Shown piece by piece: positions 32,481 to 34,326 of a stretch of 34,326 bases of DNA (positions are counted from its first letter, which is position 1; every line of letters begins with the position of its first letter). The notes beneath the pieces were generated by a model. It saw only the letters and a list, made by a program, of their open reading frames with translations, made no database searches and was not told the DNA's origin. The translations under genes were made by a program, and so were the position numbers. Origin of the DNA: Sphingobacteriaceae bacterium UBA6709 (GTDB taxonomy: Bacteria; Bacteroidota; Bacteroidia; Sphingobacteriales; Sphingobacteriaceae); NCBI GenBank assembly GCA_002454425.1, contig DKIV01000022.1, positions 13,144 to 47,469 on the forward strand, written 5' to 3'.

Positions 32481-33743
32481 ATGGTGACAGGAAAAATTGA
32501 TATTACAGACTTGCTACTTCCGTCGGAACGGGTTGAGGCGGCGGATATAGCGGCGCTGAAGTATCTGGTGTTGAGATATCCTTATTGTCAATCGCTACAA
32601 TTTGCATACTTAAATTCTTTGCGTCTTTCTGATGAAAGCGCTTTTGAATCTTATACAGGAAAGGCTTCCCTGTTTGCGCCGCGTAGGGAACTTTTGCATG
32701 ATTATATACATCGGCCGGACGTGTTTGCAAAATATGACGCACCAGTGGTGACGGGCGTAGCTGATGCTGCCGCTGAGCCGGGATTGGCGGTTCTCGCTTC
32801 TGAACCTCAGCTTGAAGCAGAAACGCTAGCTCTGGAGACAGAAGTTCCTGCGCATAGTAATCTTGAAGTTGCGGATGTAATGATCGAAACGGTCATTCCT
32901 GAGGCTGAATTACCTGTCGTTCCCGAGATTGAGGAAACTCCTGATGGAGATGGTGATACGGTGGCTTCAGATCCTGATTCAAACGAGCTGATTGTCGAGG
33001 AGGAGGAGCTAATACAGGCAGCTACAGAGGATAGTGTTGTTGAGCCTTCAGCACCACTTGTAATAGAAGATAACGTTGGAGAAGATATTTCGCAGCCTGA
33101 ATCTATAGACGACGAGCAGGAGGTCGGCTCATCTGCGAAGTTAGAAGATGCCGCACGAATTGCTTCCAAAGATTATTTTATATTTAACGAGTCAGCAGTG
33201 GATCCCCTGAAAGGCGAGCGTGAGCCTGTGAAGGTTGACGTTACGCCCTACGACGATGATACCATGCCTTATACCTTTCTGTGGTGGCTTCATAAAACCA
33301 GGAAAGAGTATTCTTCGACATATCAACCATTCGTCAGGAACCCCTCATACGTTGCTCAGAGTCCAGCTGGCGAGTTGAATCAGCAGATCATTCAGAATAT
33401 TTTTCACATTCAGCCTGAATTGAACACTTTCGAGGCTGCTGCCGTAGCATCGACCGTTGAATTTGAGCTAAAACGTAAAGAGGATGATCTTATCGACCGG
33501 TTTATTAAAGACGAACCGCAGATAAAGCCGCCGTCGGCTAATAAAATAGATAATGAGAATAAGGCTCGTAAGAGTGCTGAGGATAGTTTTGAGTTAGTAT
33601 CAGAGACACTGGCGAAGATATACCTCGATCAGATGCTATATGCAAAGGCGATAGAAATTTACCGAAAATTAAGTTTGAAATTCCCGGAGAAAAGTCGTTA
33701 TTTTGCAAGTCAAATTCAAGAGTTAGAAAAGAAAATTAGTTAA
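32481..33743 (+). CDS. Acidic protein with C-terminal TPR-like helices
   Basis: A 420-residue cytoplasmic protein without signal peptide or membrane segment. I chose ATG 32481; the TTG at 32463 is less likely. The N-terminal 90 residues are helical (ITDLLLPSERVEAADIAALKYL). Residues about 100-230 are a very acidic, Glu-, Val-, Pro- and Ala-rich low-complexity region, probably disordered. A conserved-looking core follows near 260-300 (YDDDTMPYTFLWWLHKTRKEY). The end (LAKIYLDQMLYAKAIEIYRKL, SLKFPEKSRYFASQI) is one TPR-like helix pair. Function unknown. It lies between lptE and secG, suggesting an envelope-biogenesis link only by position. Confidence 0.75.
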   Translation: MVTGKIDITDLLLPSERVEAADIAALKYLVLRYPYCQSLQFAYLNSLRLSDESAFESYTGKASLFAPRRELLHDYIHRPDVFAKYDAPVVTGVADAAAEPGLAVLASEPQLEAETLALETEVPAHSNLEVADVMIETVIPEAELPVVPEIEETPDGDGDTVASDPDSNELIVEEEELIQAATEDSVVEPSAPLVIEDNVGEDISQPESIDDEQEVGSSAKLEDAARIASKDYFIFNESAVDPLKGEREPVKVDVTPYDDDTMPYTFLWWLHKTRKEYSSTYQPFVRNPSYVAQSPAGELNQQIIQNIFHIQPELNTFEAAAVASTVEFELKRKEDDLIDRFIKDEPQIKPPSANKIDNENKARKSAEDSFELVSETLAKIYLDQMLYAKAIEIYRKLSLKFPEKSRYFASQIQELEKKIS

Positions 33744-33752
33744 TAGCGAAAT

Positions 33753-34103
33753 ATGTTTTATTTACTTATCGTTCTGGGTATTATTGTTTGCATTTTTTTA
33801 GGCTTCTTTATACTAATCCAGGAACCAAAAGGAGGCGGCTTGACTTCCGGATTTGCGGGAACAAATAATATTATGGGCGTGCAACGCACTGGCGACTTCC
33901 TCGAAAAAGGAACCTGGAGCCTGATCATTGCTTTGATGGTTATCTCGCTTCTTATTAACGTAATGATTCCTAAGGGCGCTGCTAATCACAATAAAGAAGG
34001 TGAAGAAATTCAACGTCAGTTGAACAGGTCACTTCCTACCGTGCCTGTAACACCAAGTGCATTACCAGGTGCAACTGCACCGGCGGATTCAAACAAGAAA
34101 TAA
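33753..34103 (+). CDS. secG: Preprotein translocase subunit SecG
   Basis: A 116-residue inner-membrane component of the SecYEG channel. Two membrane helices are visible (about 2-22 and 53-73) separated by the family motif QEPKGGGLTSGFAG and the GDFLEKGTW stretch. The C-terminal 40 residues (PTVPVTPSALPGATAPADS) are a Pro/Ala-rich tail longer than in E. coli. It starts nine bases after the preceding stop, so it is the last gene of the activator-lptE-TPR unit, ending at a strong terminator. Confidence 0.96.
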   Translation: MFYLLIVLGIIVCIFLGFFILIQEPKGGGLTSGFAGTNNIMGVQRTGDFLEKGTWSLIIALMVISLLINVMIPKGAANHNKEGEEIQRQLNRSLPTVPVTPSALPGATAPADSNKK

Positions 34104-34124
34104 TTCGTCTTCAGATATTTTAGT

Positions 34125-34164
34125 GAGGCCGGTCTGCGATGAGTAGACCGGCCTCGCTTGTTTT
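34125..34164 (+). terminator. Terminator after secG
   Basis: GAGGCCGGTCT (34125-34135) and AGACCGGCCTC (34145-34155) form a perfect 11-base GC-rich stem, followed by GCTTGTTTT. A weaker AAGGG/CCCTT hairpin with a T-run lies further on, near 34193-34221. Confidence 0.9.
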
Positions 34165-34254
34165 AAAAGTTTTCTAGTGTATTGGGCTAATGAAGGGTTT
34201 CTGTGAAAAGATGCCCTTTTTTATTTACTTAAGCTTCGTATAATCCGCCCCTTT

Positions 34255-34301
34255 GGTACCCACCTGGTTCGGAACAGACTCGAGACAGACTCGGAACACG
34301 C
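34255..34301. repeat. Right copy of the imperfect inverted repeat shared by both window ends
   Basis: Matches the reverse complement of about 5-51 at about 36 of 47 positions. Within this end there is also a short imperfect direct repeat: CGGAACAGACTCGAG and CGGAACACGCTCGAG, 22 bases apart, agree at 13 of 15 positions. No gene is present after secG. The base composition changes at this point, as at the left edge. Confidence 0.5.
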
Positions 34302-34326
34302 TCGAGTGGTGATCGACATTTCATCG

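Noticed and set aside
32807..33169. 120-codon Ser-rich open frame on the minus strand
   Set aside because: It is the complement of the acidic low-complexity part of the TPR-like gene; its Ser-rich composition follows from GAA/GAG/GCT-rich codons on the other strand.
1..34326. CRISPR array, prophage, integrase, insertion sequence or toxin-antitoxin pair
   Set aside because: No regularly spaced repeats, transposase or integrase motifs, or small paired genes were found on either strand.

Overview
The window looks like chromosomal DNA of a Bacteroidota bacterium, probably of the Sphingobacteriaceae (Pedobacter-like); the family is an inference. The evidence is a SusC/SusD outer-membrane pair, several TACTTTTG (TAnnTTTG-type) -7 promoter elements, A-rich rather than Shine-Dalgarno leaders, and a run miaB - sigma-54 activator - lptE - TPR-like protein - secG that I recall as typical of that phylum. 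Almost every gene is intact. I see no transposase, integrase, phage gene, CRISPR array, rRNA or tRNA.

Layout. (1) 1-459 is non-coding, with a repeat at the extreme edge and a large imperfect hairpin. (2) 460-5057, minus strand: a deoxy-sugar utilisation group (FucP-type permease, sugar-lactone hydrolase, zinc dehydrogenase, exported amidohydrolase), punctuated by terminator-like hairpins. (3) 5058-5748: a 691-base divergent control region with several dyads. (4) 5749-10632: susC-susD with no glycoside hydrolase directly attached. (5) 10900-12897: groES-groEL. (6) 13121-16046: a secreted GH43 glycosidase converging on a lipoprotein aldose 1-epimerase. (7) 16176-17582, minus strand: a 4'-phosphopantetheinyl transferase followed by lipB. 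(8) 17775-21732: dcd, a large macroglobulin-like protein that ends in a TonB-plug-like domain, and a small outer-membrane barrel. (9) 21963-24371: clpS converging on a carboxypeptidase-regulatory-like protein and an arginase-fold protein that has lost metal ligands. (10) 24431-34103, plus strand: SDR, SerB/SerA-remnant/ACT fusion, ilvE, an acyltransferase, miaB, sigma-54 activator, lptE, acidic TPR-like protein and secG.

How it fits together. The left third reads as uptake and oxidation of a 6-deoxy or related sugar: SusCD brings glycans across the outer membrane, the FHS-family permease brings sugar across the inner membrane, and dehydrogenase plus lactonase process it. The downstream dehydratase and aldolase steps are not in the window. 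The right third is mostly housekeeping: amino-acid, tRNA and envelope biogenesis.

Nothing here is a clear new defence or mobile system. The best leads are: the arginase-fold protein lacking three of six metal ligands; the fusion of a phosphoserine phosphatase to a phosphoglycerate dehydrogenase stripped of its NAD-binding domain; the plug-like domain without a barrel; the FucP homologue without the aspartate known to matter in E. coli; the dyad-rich divergent control region; and the imperfect inverted repeat that bounds the window at both ends.
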